The notes: generated from the letters alone by a model not told the origin. 64,000 nucleotides of DNA from Methylobacterium sp. Leaf99 (GCF_001422375.1 NZ_LMMU01000012.1:56208-120207); one strand, 5' to 3'; positions 42,798-50,632 are shown, counted from the stretch's first letter. Made by a program: numbers and translations.

Positions 42798-43607
42798 TCA
42801 GGCGGCGATCTTCGATGCCCGTGCCTCGGCGATTGCGGCGAGCCCGGCCTCGGTGAAGGCCGCCTCGATCTCGCGCTTGCCCTTCATGCGCTTGGGGGTT
42901 GCCCAGCCGAGCTCGATGGCGCGGACGGAGCCCCAGCCGTGCAGGTAGTTGTTGGTTACCGACGCGCCGAACGGCTTCGCCCACGAGCCGAGGATTGCCG
43001 GGCGTGCGTCGGCGGGCTCCGGCTCGCCGATCCTTTCGAGAAGGGCGCGTGCGTTGCCGACCGACAGTTCCCCCCAGAACACATTGAGGCCGACGGCGTG
43101 GAGCACGTGGCTGATCTTCGTGTGCTCCATGCTCCCGGCTAGGCGTTCCCAGCCGGCATCGGTCGCGAGATCGATGGCGTGGTGCCACATGCCCCCGTCG
43201 CAGTTTGAAGGCGCCCACACGGCCTTCAGCCCCGTGACCTCCTCGACCCTGCGCACGTACGGCAGGTCGGCGCAGGCCGGCGTCGATAGGAAAAGGTATG
43301 GGCGACCGCCCCGGTCGCGCCGGAGCGTCACCGGGAAGGCGATGCTCCGTGGTGCGAAGGGCACCGTCATGTCTCGCAGCGCGTACCCCATCGAGAGGGA
43401 GTAGAGGTTCGCGAGGCCGGCCTCGATCAGGGCGGCGTCCATCGGGGTACGACCCGGAACGACCCCCATGATCGAGGCGTCGACGAACGGCGTGATCTCG
43501 TCGTCGCGGCGATCCGGTTGCCGGACGACGGTCTCCGCCGGCTCCGGGGTTGGCTCTGTGACGCTGGCGAACAGGTCGAGTTGATTCGGATGCGGTCGCC
43601 GGGCCAT
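42798..43607 (-). CDS. Hypothetical protein
   Basis: 269 residues from the ATG at 43607, which shares one base with the stop of the upstream gene. N-terminal RRPHPNQLDLFASV is reminiscent of a DNA-clamp-binding QLDLF motif (residues 8-12), followed by a mixed alpha/beta body (SIAFPVTLRRDRGGRPYLFLSTPACADLPYVRRVEEV, HTKISHVLHAVGLNVFWGEL). No enzymatic motif identified. The possible beta-clamp motif hints at replication-associated function, but this is speculative. Confidence 0.6.
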   Translation of the reverse strand: MARRPHPNQLDLFASVTEPTPEPAETVVRQPDRRDDEITPFVDASIMGVVPGRTPMDAALIEAGLANLYSLSMGYALRDMTVPFAPRSIAFPVTLRRDRGGRPYLFLSTPACADLPYVRRVEEVTGLKAVWAPSNCDGGMWHHAIDLATDAGWERLAGSMEHTKISHVLHAVGLNVFWGELSVGNARALLERIGEPEPADARPAILGSWAKPFGASVTNNYLHGWGSVRAIELGWATPKRMKGKREIEAAFTEAGLAAIAEARASKIAA

Positions 43608-44539
43608 CACGCGGCCTCCCCGAAGAGCTCGCGGCGCATGTTGTCGGGGATCTGCCGCCGGTGGACGTGGACGGCCCACAGGGCCTGGGACGCCTCGCAC
43701 TGACCGAGCCGCGGCAGGCCGGAGAGGACGTGCCCCAACGCGGTGTGAGCCTTCGACCAGCCCGCATCGTTAGAAACCGTCGCCCAGTCGTCGTCCATGG
43801 CGGACAGGTGCTTCGTGGCCGAGTGGACGAGGAGTTGGATCGCCGGGTCAGCGGCCAGCGCCCACCACTTCTCCTTCCTCTCCGTCTGCGCCCGATCCGT
43901 GACCCGGGCGACCATCTCGTCGCAGGTCTCGACCAGGCGCCGGGCCATCTTGGCGGCCGACGCTGACGGCTGATCGCCCTCGGCGAAGATCGCGGTCGCC
44001 TTGTCCCGCTGCGACCGCGTCCACGCCCACGGCAGCGCCTTCATCCGGTCGCGCAGGAGGGAGACGGCGGCGAGGCGCTCCTCACCCTCCTGCGCCCACA
44101 GGCGAGCCATGTTCTCGGCCACCCGGGCCCGGCGTTCGGCCTCCTCGGCTGCGCGGCGTCCTTCTTCCTCGCGCGCGATCCCGTCGGCCCGGGCGAAGGC
44201 CGCCTCGAATCGGTCGTTCGACGGCGCGGGCTGCGGCTCCCAGCAGACCGGCTTGTCGTACTCGCCCTGGCGGTCGCCACCCCAGGAGAAGCCCAGCTCG
44301 CGCATCCCGTCGCGATCCGCCCGGTAGAGCCGGCTGTAGGAGCTCTCGTCACCGGCATCGGCGAGCCACAGGGTCTTGAGGCCGCCCTTGGTCTGGCGCT
44401 CCCCGACGCGGCGCCATGCCAGGCCGAGGGCACCGACGGGCAGGGCCTCGGTCAGGGGCGGGAGCGGGCGCTGGGCCGCCCCGTAGGCCGAGGCGCAGAC
44501 GGCCCCGACGGCGACAAGGAGCAAGATGAGGGTGAGCAT
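43607..44539 (-). CDS. Hypothetical membrane-anchored protein
   Basis: 310 residues. One N-terminal membrane helix (LTLILLLVAVGAVCASAYGA) is followed by a soluble part with a Glu/Arg-rich helix (REEEGRRAAEEAERRARVAENMARLW) and a C-terminal helical domain (WALAADPAIQLLVHSATKHLSAMDDDW). First gene of the minus-strand operon, divergent from the HTH gene at 44728. No family recognised. Confidence 0.6.
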   Translation of the reverse strand: MLTLILLLVAVGAVCASAYGAAQRPLPPLTEALPVGALGLAWRRVGERQTKGGLKTLWLADAGDESSYSRLYRADRDGMRELGFSWGGDRQGEYDKPVCWEPQPAPSNDRFEAAFARADGIAREEEGRRAAEEAERRARVAENMARLWAQEGEERLAAVSLLRDRMKALPWAWTRSQRDKATAIFAEGDQPSASAAKMARRLVETCDEMVARVTDRAQTERKEKWWALAADPAIQLLVHSATKHLSAMDDDWATVSNDAGWSKAHTALGHVLSGLPRLGQCEASQALWAVHVHRRQIPDNMRRELFGEAA

Positions 44540-44656
44540 GGCGACCTCCGATGATCCGCAGATCAGAGTAGATTGCCATGAATTCCAAGGCCGACAAGGG
44601 CCGATGATTTATTATGGATTGTGGAATAAATCGAAATGCCAAAATAGTCCCTGATC

Positions 44657-44678
44657 ATCCGTTACACATCTAGCGGAT
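44657..44678. promoter_or_regulatory. Operator-like dyad in the divergent 44.5-44.7 kb promoter
   Basis: ATCCG (44657-44661), 12 bases, CGGAT (44674-44678). The left arm overlaps CGTTACAC (44660-44667), the half site that is dyad-repeated at 41360-41382. It lies between the divergent starts at 44539 and 44728, so the HTH protein made from 44728 is a candidate binder. Confidence 0.4.
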
Positions 44679-44727
44679 CAGCGGATCGCGGGTACATTCT
44701 CTCTTGTCACGTCGACAGGAGGGCCCG

Positions 44728-44970
44728 ATGGTGGCTGACGATAGCCTCGAACGACCAGTAGTCCTCGGAGACGAAGCAATCGTCCGCATGCTCCTGGCCG
44801 AGTGCCGGGCTGCCGGTACCCAGGCGAAATGGGCGTCCGCGAACGGGGTCTCGCCTCAGTACGTGAGCGACGTCCTGAGGGGGCACCGGGTCCCCGGGGA
44901 CAGGCTTCTCCGCCGCCTCGGTCTGCGACGCGAGATCACCTACGTCCCGGTCGACGAGGTGGTGTCGTGA
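44728..44970 (+). CDS. Small Cro/CI-type HTH DNA-binding protein
   Basis: 80 residues from the ATG at 44728, chosen for its AGGAGG ribosome-binding site; a TTG at 44704 is also in frame. The HTH core is RMLLAECRAAGTQAKWASANGVSPQYVSDVLRGHRVPGDRLLRRLGL, matching the XRE/Cro pattern. It resembles a phage or plasmid repressor. Its stop overlaps the GTG of the next gene (GTGA). Likely regulator of this gene array. Confidence 0.75.
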   Translation: MVADDSLERPVVLGDEAIVRMLLAECRAAGTQAKWASANGVSPQYVSDVLRGHRVPGDRLLRRLGLRREITYVPVDEVVS

Positions 44971-45371
44971 GCCGCGGCAAGAGCCTCGCCACGGACGTTT
45001 GGATTCGCCCCAAACCCGAGACCGTCGCGCTGCTGTTGTCCCGCGAGGACGGGATGATTGCGGCTCGCGAGCGCTGGCACTGGTGCTCCGTGAACGTCCT
45101 TCTGGAGTTGGCGGCCGAGGGTCGCCAGACGCTCGGGCTCCCCCGCCCTGCGCGGGGGAGCAGGCCGCTCAAGACCCCCGGCCTCGCTGACGCCGTTGTC
45201 GCTGCCGTCGAGCGCCTCGCTAGCGTGCCGGCCGCGGCCGTCGAGACCGGGCTGTCGCAGGACAGCGTGCGCCGCGTGCTCCGCCAGCGCGGCCTGCCGA
45301 TCCCCCGCGTGGACCGGGTCACCGCCGCCCGGCGCGCCGCCGAGGTCCGGCGCCAGAGGAGTGCAGCATGA
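44967..45371 (+). CDS. Hypothetical protein with C-terminal HTH-like segment
   Basis: 134 residues from a GTG that overlaps the upstream stop. The N-terminus reads TDVWIRPKPETVALLLSREDG. The C-terminal half has a DNA-binding-like helix pair (ASVPAAAVETGLSQDSVRRVLRQRGLPIPRVDR). No family name can be given. Overlaps the next gene by 4 bases (ATGA). Confidence 0.6.
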   Translation: MSRGKSLATDVWIRPKPETVALLLSREDGMIAARERWHWCSVNVLLELAAEGRQTLGLPRPARGSRPLKTPGLADAVVAAVERLASVPAAAVETGLSQDSVRRVLRQRGLPIPRVDRVTAARRAAEVRRQRSAA

Positions 45372-45658
45372 CGTCCGTCCGTAGCGAGTTCGTCACCGGC
45401 CTGCAGCGCCTCGACAAGGCGGCGACGAAGGCCCGGCTCATCACGGTCCGCGCGGCTGTCCACCGCCGGATCGACGAGCTCACTGACCCGGCCCTGAAGT
45501 GCGCGCTGATGGATGTCTCGGACTCGGTCGACCGCCTCCTCATGGAGACGTCGCGCATCAGCATCGAGCGCCTCGCGAACGGGCTCGCCGAGAGCCACGG
45601 CGAGCCGCCGCAGCCGTCCACTCTCCCCCGCGTCCCACCCAGAAGGAGCCAGCCGTGA
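45368..45658 (+). CDS. Hypothetical helical protein
   Basis: 96 residues, predicted mostly helical (ATKARLITVRAAVHRRIDELTDPALKCALMDVSDSVDRLLMET), with a Pro-rich tail. Coupled by a 4-base overlap to the genes on either side. Not recognised. Confidence 0.55.
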   Translation: MTSVRSEFVTGLQRLDKAATKARLITVRAAVHRRIDELTDPALKCALMDVSDSVDRLLMETSRISIERLANGLAESHGEPPQPSTLPRVPPRRSQP

Positions 45659-45876
45659 TCCATCGCGTAGGGTCCGCCTTCACCGTCGATTGCCTCGTCG
45701 AGGTCGAGCCGGGCCGCAGGGTCACCGTGTTCGCCCAAGGCACCGTCCCGGTCGAGGGCGACCTCCTGATCCTCCGGACGGAGCCCCCGCGGTGGCGGGC
45801 GGCCGAGGTCTACGCCGACGACACCGGCTGGCACGCCAAGGCGGTCCCGGCCCTCGGGCTCACCATCGCCGCCTGA
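45655..45876 (+). CDS. Hypothetical small beta-rich protein
   Basis: 73 residues from a GTG with an AAGGAG site 6 bases upstream. The chain is beta-rich (FTVDCLVEVEPGRRVTVFAQGTVPVEGDLLILR) and may be a small barrel or OB/SH3-like domain. No known family. Confidence 0.5.
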   Translation: MIHRVGSAFTVDCLVEVEPGRRVTVFAQGTVPVEGDLLILRTEPPRWRAAEVYADDTGWHAKAVPALGLTIAA

Positions 45877-45942
45877 TCCGCCCCGCCGACGAGCCAGGCG
45901 ACAGTGGCCACCGAGATCAGCGCAACTCCTTGGGAGACCACC

Positions 45943-46284
45943 ATGAGCATTGAGAACACACGCAGGATCATCGCCGGCGAGATCGTCGCATCTGGCAACG
46001 TCGCCGCCCACGAGGTCGCCGAGCGCATCATGAAGCGCTTGGCGCGCGAGGGGCTGTTCGTCGTCGATGCCAGCCAGACCGAGGCGGTCGAGGCCCTCAA
46101 GAAGCTCGACTGCATCTTCGATTTCCCCACCGACGAGGCTGACGTGAAGGTCCTCGCCGAGCAGATCGGGATCGAGGACCCCACGGCCCTCACGGTCGCT
46201 TGCCTCGCCGTCCGGGAGGTCCTCGACGGTCCGAAGATCGCCGAGCAAGTCGCCTCCTACTACCGGCAGCCCGCAGCCGCCTGA
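45943..46284 (+). CDS. Hypothetical helical protein
   Basis: 113 residues from the ATG at 45943 with a GGGAGA ribosome-binding site. Helical N-terminal half (TRRIIAGEIVASGNVAAHEVAERIMKRLAREGLF), acidic C-terminal half (DEADVKVLAEQIGIEDPTAL). Not recognised. Confidence 0.55.
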   Translation: MSIENTRRIIAGEIVASGNVAAHEVAERIMKRLAREGLFVVDASQTEAVEALKKLDCIFDFPTDEADVKVLAEQIGIEDPTALTVACLAVREVLDGPKIAEQVASYYRQPAAA

Positions 46285-46361
46285 GGCTGCCCCGTCGCGC
46301 GCCCGGCGGCAGGGGCGCTCCTCGATTCCCCCAGCAACCCCACACATGAAGGAGCGTCCCC

Positions 46362-47642
46362 ATGCGGCGCGAGACCATGGACATCCAGACCAAGTTCCAC
46401 GTCACCGGCACGAGGGCCGTCATCCACGCGGCGGTGCGCGCCGACCATGGTGGCTTATCGTCTGCGATAGAGCGGACCGACCGCATCCTGGCCGCTCTGG
46501 CCAAGGCCGACCTCATCATCGTGCCGAAGCCGACCGGCAACGCCGAGGCCGTTCGGGAGGCTGTCCGCACCGGCAACTGGACCGCCGTCTCGGAGAAGGA
46601 TCTCCTGGCATGGCGTGAGGCCCCCGTGCAGGGGCTCGACATCGTCCTCGATGAGGAGGGTGAGCGAGCCATCAAGGCCGCGGCAGAAGCTCCCGTCCCA
46701 CGTGGCATGGAGATCCTCGTCGCATCGGAGCGGCCGCACGGTCTCACCGACCGGGATCACGCCGTCCTGGACGCCGAGATGGTGATTGTCCGAGACATCA
46801 AGGCGGCAGTGCAAGGCTGCGCCCCCCACCGAGCCGAGGAGCTAGCCCACGAGATCACCCAGTCCCTCGCCAAGGCCGGGTTCGAGATCCGGTACGTGCC
46901 CCTCGACCTGGTCGATGACGTGGGGCCTCTTCAGCAGGTGTTCGCCGTCCGGATCGGCTGGCCGGAGTTCACGTCGAGCACCATCCTCGTTGAGGACGGA
47001 GCCGACGTCGCTACCGTGACCAAAGCGGCGAAGCTTCATGCGTTGAACGGGTATGGCAGCAAGGTAGACCGCGAGCGTTGGGTCGCCTTCAGCATGACCC
47101 AACGTCGCTTCCTGGCACCCGACGAGCCGGCGCCGTCAACGCTGATCGTGGGGCCCTACGAGGCCCTGGTGCGCGAATGCCGTACGCCTGAGCAGCCCAA
47201 GGAGGCCGCCGACGCCGATCTCAAACGCTACCAGGCGCGGTGGGAAAACGGCCTCCGAAACATCGTCACCATCCTGCACGGGCCCAGCTACTCGTTCGAG
47301 ATCGACCAGATCGTCGAGGAGGTCCGCACGCTGACAGGCATCGTGTCCCGCCTTCCGGACGAGAGCCTCCGCCGGACGGAACACCACAGCTTCGGCGAGG
47401 ACGATCCGTTCACGACCATCTCCGGGGACGCCTCGTCCGTGGAGCGCATCCTCGACCTGATCGAGAAGGGTGAGGCGGCGGTGAAGGCGGAGCGAGAGCC
47501 CGAGATCTCCATCTCACTCGGCGAGGACACCTTCTACCTGCAGGGCACACCCGAGGTCCGGAAGGAGCTGATGCAGTTCCTCCTGAAGGACATGGGTCGC
47601 TTCGCCAAGGCGGACGCCAATCTGGTGAGGGGGGCATCCTGA
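46362..47642 (+). CDS. Large hypothetical protein of the small-gene array
   Basis: 426 residues with a strong AAGGAG site 9 bases before the ATG. Mixed alpha/beta with no recognised catalytic motif; the C-terminal third is acidic (HSFGEDDPFTTISGDASSVERILDLIEKGEAAVKAE). The stop shares a base with the next start. The size and lone position among tiny genes suggest it is the main product of the array. Function unknown. Confidence 0.65.
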   Translation: MRRETMDIQTKFHVTGTRAVIHAAVRADHGGLSSAIERTDRILAALAKADLIIVPKPTGNAEAVREAVRTGNWTAVSEKDLLAWREAPVQGLDIVLDEEGERAIKAAAEAPVPRGMEILVASERPHGLTDRDHAVLDAEMVIVRDIKAAVQGCAPHRAEELAHEITQSLAKAGFEIRYVPLDLVDDVGPLQQVFAVRIGWPEFTSSTILVEDGADVATVTKAAKLHALNGYGSKVDRERWVAFSMTQRRFLAPDEPAPSTLIVGPYEALVRECRTPEQPKEAADADLKRYQARWENGLRNIVTILHGPSYSFEIDQIVEEVRTLTGIVSRLPDESLRRTEHHSFGEDDPFTTISGDASSVERILDLIEKGEAAVKAEREPEISISLGEDTFYLQGTPEVRKELMQFLLKDMGRFAKADANLVRGAS

Positions 47643-47899
47643 TGCGGTCCTTCCTCACCCTCATCGCCGGCGGCCCGGGCAGGGTCGCCGTCTCCGCCGC
47701 GGGAATCGTGACCTGCGGCTTCATCCTCGACGGGCGCGGGGACGCCCTGCTGCGGGCGGTGTTCGTCACCGCGGTGTTGGGCTCCGCGTTCGTCCTGGCC
47801 TTCCTGACGCTGTGCTTCCTGGCGGCGGCGTGCGGGATCGACGTCGAGGGCGCGGTCGCCAAGCCCCAGCCGAAGGAGGCCGATCATGGCGAAGCGTGA
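47642..47899 (+). CDS. Small two-helix membrane protein
   Basis: 85 residues with two predicted membrane helices (about residues 14-33, VAVSAAGIVTCGFIL, and 38-63, LLRAVFVTAVLGSAFVLAFLTLCFLAAA). Coupled by TGATG to the preceding gene and overlapping the next by 14 bases. No family recognised. Confidence 0.55.
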   Translation: MRSFLTLIAGGPGRVAVSAAGIVTCGFILDGRGDALLRAVFVTAVLGSAFVLAFLTLCFLAAACGIDVEGAVAKPQPKEADHGEA

Positions 47900-48080
47900 A
47901 CCACGGCTCAGCGTCTCGGTGACGGAAGGCGCCCGGGACGCCGATACCGGAAGGACGGCGTTCCGCATGGTCATCGTGCAAGCGTCGGGCGAGGCCGGCA
48001 TCAACGCGGCACTGAAGCTCGTCGACGCCGTGACGGGCGTCCTCGACCGGCCCAAGCCGAAGGTGATCGGGCGTGGGTAG
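47886..48080 (+). CDS. Small hypothetical protein
   Basis: 64 residues, hydrophilic, with a central RMVIVQASGEAGINAALKLVDAVTGVLD segment that may form one helix-strand unit. Starts inside the previous gene and overlaps the next by 8 bases. Not recognised. Confidence 0.5.
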   Translation: MAKREPRLSVSVTEGARDADTGRTAFRMVIVQASGEAGINAALKLVDAVTGVLDRPKPKVIGRG

Positions 48081-48270
48081 GATCGACCTGTTGACGTGGA
48101 GAGCCGAGACGGACGCGGTCGACAGGCTCGTGGACGGGCTCCTCGCCCGCGACGGGCGGGCCCAGGCCGAGGCGGTGGGCGCCATCCCCGACGACGACGG
48201 CGCCCACCGCCGGGTGTGGGAGCGCGCCCTGCTGCTGCTGTCCTGGCACGCCGCGCACGGGCCGGACTGA
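48073..48270 (+). CDS. Small hypothetical protein, last of the array
   Basis: 65 residues from a GTG overlapping the upstream gene. Helical with RAETDAVDRLVDGLLARDGRAQAEAV and HRRVWERALLLLSWHAAHG. A 6-bp hairpin begins 8 bases after the stop. Confidence 0.5.
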   Translation: MGRIDLLTWRAETDAVDRLVDGLLARDGRAQAEAVGAIPDDDGAHRRVWERALLLLSWHAAHGPD

Positions 48271-48277
48271 GCGCCCC

Positions 48278-48294
48278 ATTCCCAAAACGGGAAT
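48278..48294 (+). terminator. Hairpin at the end of the small-gene array (weak terminator)
   Basis: ATTCCC-AAAAC-GGGAAT, a perfect 6-bp stem with a 5-base loop directly after the last coupled gene. No U-run follows, so it may be a processing or regulatory hairpin instead. A near-identical element lies at 49716-49730. Confidence 0.35.
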
Positions 48295-48499
48295 CACCGG
48301 ATCTGCGCTTGGTAACCACCTGTTAACCACTATTCGCCCCAGGGGTTGCAGGCGATCCGCGACCCTGCGAAGGTCTGGCATCGGGTTAACCTACCCAAAC
48401 CGTCTTAACCAAGCTCCCAGGTGTCGATAGACTCCGCCCGGGACTTGGGGATTCCTTCGCGCATCGAGGCCGCCGGCCTCTGCGGGAGGAGCACATCCC

Positions 48500-49042
48500 A
48501 TGACAATCATCTGTGGATTCGACGAGCCGACGACCGAAGACGAAGCCAAGAGCGTCATCCTGGATCGGGCGTGCGACGCCGCCAGGATCATGCACGCCAA
48601 GTGGCCCGGCGACCGCGTCAAGCAGGCCGACTACATGCTGCTGACGCTGTACCGGGCCTACGTCCTCGTGAACCTCGTGAAGGAGGAAGGCCGGGACGAC
48701 CTGCGCATGTTCTACGTGAAGGGCCAGGGACGGTCGGACTCGATCCCTCAGGATTGGTTCATGGCCTACATCGCGGACGAGTGGACGCATACGGCGTGGC
48801 GCCTGGCGTACGGAGACAGTGAGGACGACGTGTTCGTCCGCAAGTGCCTTGTCGACAAGGACAAGGCCGCCTTCGACCGCCTGACGCAGTGGCTCACTCC
48901 GGCCGGCATGGCCCAGCGCATCAGCTTGAACGGCGACTACTCCGAGCATCCGGAACTCGCCGCCGTTCAGCACTACCACGACATCTTCATGGAGCATTCG
49001 GATGTCGAGGTCTGCGACCGTACAGTCGAGGTGAACTTCTAG
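48500..49042 (+). CDS. Hypothetical protein
   Basis: 180 residues, ATG with a GGAGGAGCAC site upstream. Mostly helical (KSVILDRACDAARIMHAKWPGDRVKQADYMLLTLYRAYVLVNLV), with several Asp/Glu-rich loops and a C-terminal HYHDIFMEHSDVEVCD segment that could bind a metal. Not recognised. It overlaps the convergent metallophosphoesterase gene at its 3' end by 4 bases. Confidence 0.6.
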   Translation: MTIICGFDEPTTEDEAKSVILDRACDAARIMHAKWPGDRVKQADYMLLTLYRAYVLVNLVKEEGRDDLRMFYVKGQGRSDSIPQDWFMAYIADEWTHTAWRLAYGDSEDDVFVRKCLVDKDKAAFDRLTQWLTPAGMAQRISLNGDYSEHPELAAVQHYHDIFMEHSDVEVCDRTVEVNF

Positions 49043-49602
49043 CCCTCGCCGTCGTCCTCGGCCTCCAGCGCGGCGCCACGGACCTTCTCCTCGGGCTGGT
49101 CCGTGGTCGCCGCCAGGCGCTCCCGGATCTCCCCGAGGGTGACCGGCCTATAGCTCCACCGGTCGACCCCGACGTCGCAGGACTGCGAGGTGTCCGGGAG
49201 CAGGCCATGGGTATGCCCGAAAAGCTGGATGCTCCCCCTCCACGCGCCGACCCAGGCCCTCATCGGGTAGTGGCAGAGGATGACGCGCTGGCCCTCGATC
49301 CGGCGCGAGACGAGCTCGTGCTGCTCGTGCCATCCGAGGCTGGTCGTCTTCGTGCGGTCGTGATTCCCGCGAACGAGGTACTTGCGGCCCCGGAGGCGCT
49401 TGAAGAGCGCCGCGTACTGCTCCGGCGTGCCACCCATGCCGAAGTCGCCGAGGTGCCAGACCTCGTCGCGTGGGCCGACGACCGCGTTCCACGATTGCAC
49501 GAGGAGCTCGTTGTGCTCGGCGATATCGACGAACGGCCTGTCGCTCATACGCAGGACGCCGGCGTGGAAAAAATGGGTGTCGGCGGTGAAAAAGGTCGTC
49601 AT
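49039..49602 (-). CDS. Metallophosphoesterase
   Basis: 187 residues from the ATG at 49602. Calcineurin-like metal motifs appear in order: FFTADTHFFH (D-x-H), DEVWHLGDFGM (GD), VRGNHDRT (GNHD), ILCHYPM and FGHTHG (GHxH). It is close to the phosphodiesterase-like proteins common on phages and plasmids. Likely acts on a phosphate ester or nucleotide; the substrate is unknown. Confidence 0.85.
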   Translation of the reverse strand: MTTFFTADTHFFHAGVLRMSDRPFVDIAEHNELLVQSWNAVVGPRDEVWHLGDFGMGGTPEQYAALFKRLRGRKYLVRGNHDRTKTTSLGWHEQHELVSRRIEGQRVILCHYPMRAWVGAWRGSIQLFGHTHGLLPDTSQSCDVGVDRWSYRPVTLGEIRERLAATTDQPEEKVRGAALEAEDDGEG

Positions 49603-49924
49603 TTTGGCAGCCTCAAAGGGGGCTGCCGCGCACGCGGTCACGCCCCGGGATTAGGGATCTCGGCGAGGGGACGGCGGCGTATCGGTTTCACGGGTCTCTC
49701 CGGAGCGGCGAACCGTTTCCAAAACGGAAAGGGTTGGCGGTGGAATCGGTGTCGTAGCACGGGCCGGGTTAACGGGGCCTGGCCTGGGGGCATCAACGAA
49801 ACTGTCCCCAACAGGATGATTCGACAGCTTCGGAAGCGGGTTAGACCATCAACGTCGGCCATGTTGCCCGAGCGTTAGATTTGTCGTTGGAGCCCCCCGC
49901 AGCTTTAGATCCGTCGGTCCGCCG
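49603..49924. other. Intergenic stretch with hairpin and TTAG repeats
   Basis: 322 bases without a convincing gene; a 74-codon minus-strand frame is present but looks non-coding. A hairpin TTTCC-AAAAC-GGAAA lies at 49716-49730. Three imperfect repeats, (G/T)TTAGNTNNGTCG, lie at about 49874, 49904 and 49924, the last overlapping the 3' end of the next minus-strand gene. Confidence 0.5.
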
Positions 49925-50191
49925 TTAGCTTTGTCGGTCGGGCGGCCGGTCCGTGCCGAGGTCCACGAGGTAGGCCCGGCACCAGGGCACGTACTGGTTC
50001 GGGCCGCGCTTCCCCCACGCCTTCGGCCACCGGCACGTGACCGTCACGGCCAGCAGCACCGCGTCGAGCGAGGCGTTCGGCCCGAGGCGCGCGATCATCC
50101 TCTCGGTGCAGTAGTCCCCCCGCCGGCGCGGGCACCACAGGCAGGCCACCCGGACCCGCCGGTAGGGGAAGTCGCCCAGCCGAAGGATCAC
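49925..50191 (-). CDS. Small Cys-containing hypothetical protein
   Basis: 88 residues. A treble-clef or zinc-ribbon-like start (RVACLWCPRRRGDYCTERMIARLGPNASLDAVLL) is followed by VTCRWPKAWGKRGPNQYVPWCRAYLVDLG. Cys residues at about 18, 21, 29, 51 and 70 could bind Zn. I recall proteins of this layout in methylobacterial phage-like regions but cannot name a function. Confidence 0.65.
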   Translation of the reverse strand: MILRLGDFPYRRVRVACLWCPRRRGDYCTERMIARLGPNASLDAVLLAVTVTCRWPKAWGKRGPNQYVPWCRAYLVDLGTDRPPDRQS

Positions 50192-50252
50192 CGCCCCAGT
50201 CCTTGCTCCGCCGCGTTTGTTCTCTATCTGTTCCTGCGACGGAGGGTTGGCA

Positions 50253-50450
50253 ATGCCTGATTACGCGGACATCCTGGATGCAGTGGCCGGCGAGGAACGC
50301 GACGCGATCCTGCGGGCCCTGGCGGAGGACATGCTGGAGGTGAGGTCGACGCGGCGGCCCGGGCTGGTGAAGGCCGAGCGGCCGGCGGACCTAGCGAGGG
50401 CGCTGGGGCGGGACCGGCGGCGGGCGCGTCCCGTGCGGCTGGCATCCTGA
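50253..50450 (+). CDS. Small hypothetical protein
   Basis: 65 residues from the ATG at 50253 with a GGAGGG ribosome-binding site 8 bases upstream. Helical, acidic N-terminal part (DYADILDAVAGEERDAILRALAEDML) and a basic Arg-rich tail (DLARALGRDRRRARPVRLAS). Not recognised. Divergent from the Cys-containing gene. Confidence 0.5.
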   Translation: MPDYADILDAVAGEERDAILRALAEDMLEVRSTRRPGLVKAERPADLARALGRDRRRARPVRLAS

Positions 50451-50580
50451 TCCCGGGTGGGATCACCGGCTGCCGGTGATACCGGGTGGGATCATCCACA
50501 GGCGTCGCGACGGGGGCGGACGGGGGCGGGACGGAACGGGGGCGGATCGCGAGGTCCCGCCCCAAATCCGCCCCGGAACG

Positions 50581-50609
50581 AAAAAGCCCCGGCGTCCAGG
50601 CCAGGGCTT
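50581..50609 (-). terminator. Terminator downstream of tRNA-Met
   Basis: On the minus strand AAGCCC...GGGCTT (50604-50609 pairing with 50584-50589) is followed by TTTTTCG. It starts 24 bases after the tRNA 3' end, so the tRNA keeps its own terminator between itself and the accessory DNA. Confidence 0.75.
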
Positions 50610-50632
50610 CGCGTCTAAGTCGTTGAATTCTT

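Noticed and set aside
49638..49862. 74-codon minus-strand frame between the metallophosphoesterase and the Cys-containing gene
   Set aside because: Arg/Pro-rich composition without structure, no good ribosome-binding site, and covers a hairpin.
48844..49878. 344-codon plus-strand frame across the 180-residue gene and metallophosphoesterase
   Set aside because: Antisense to the well-supported metallophosphoesterase with its GNHD and GHTHG motifs; no start signal or domain.
40560..50560. Integrase, transposase or capsid genes in the orphan region
   Set aside because: None of the frames carries the catalytic motifs of tyrosine or serine recombinases, DDE transposases or phage structural proteins that I can see.
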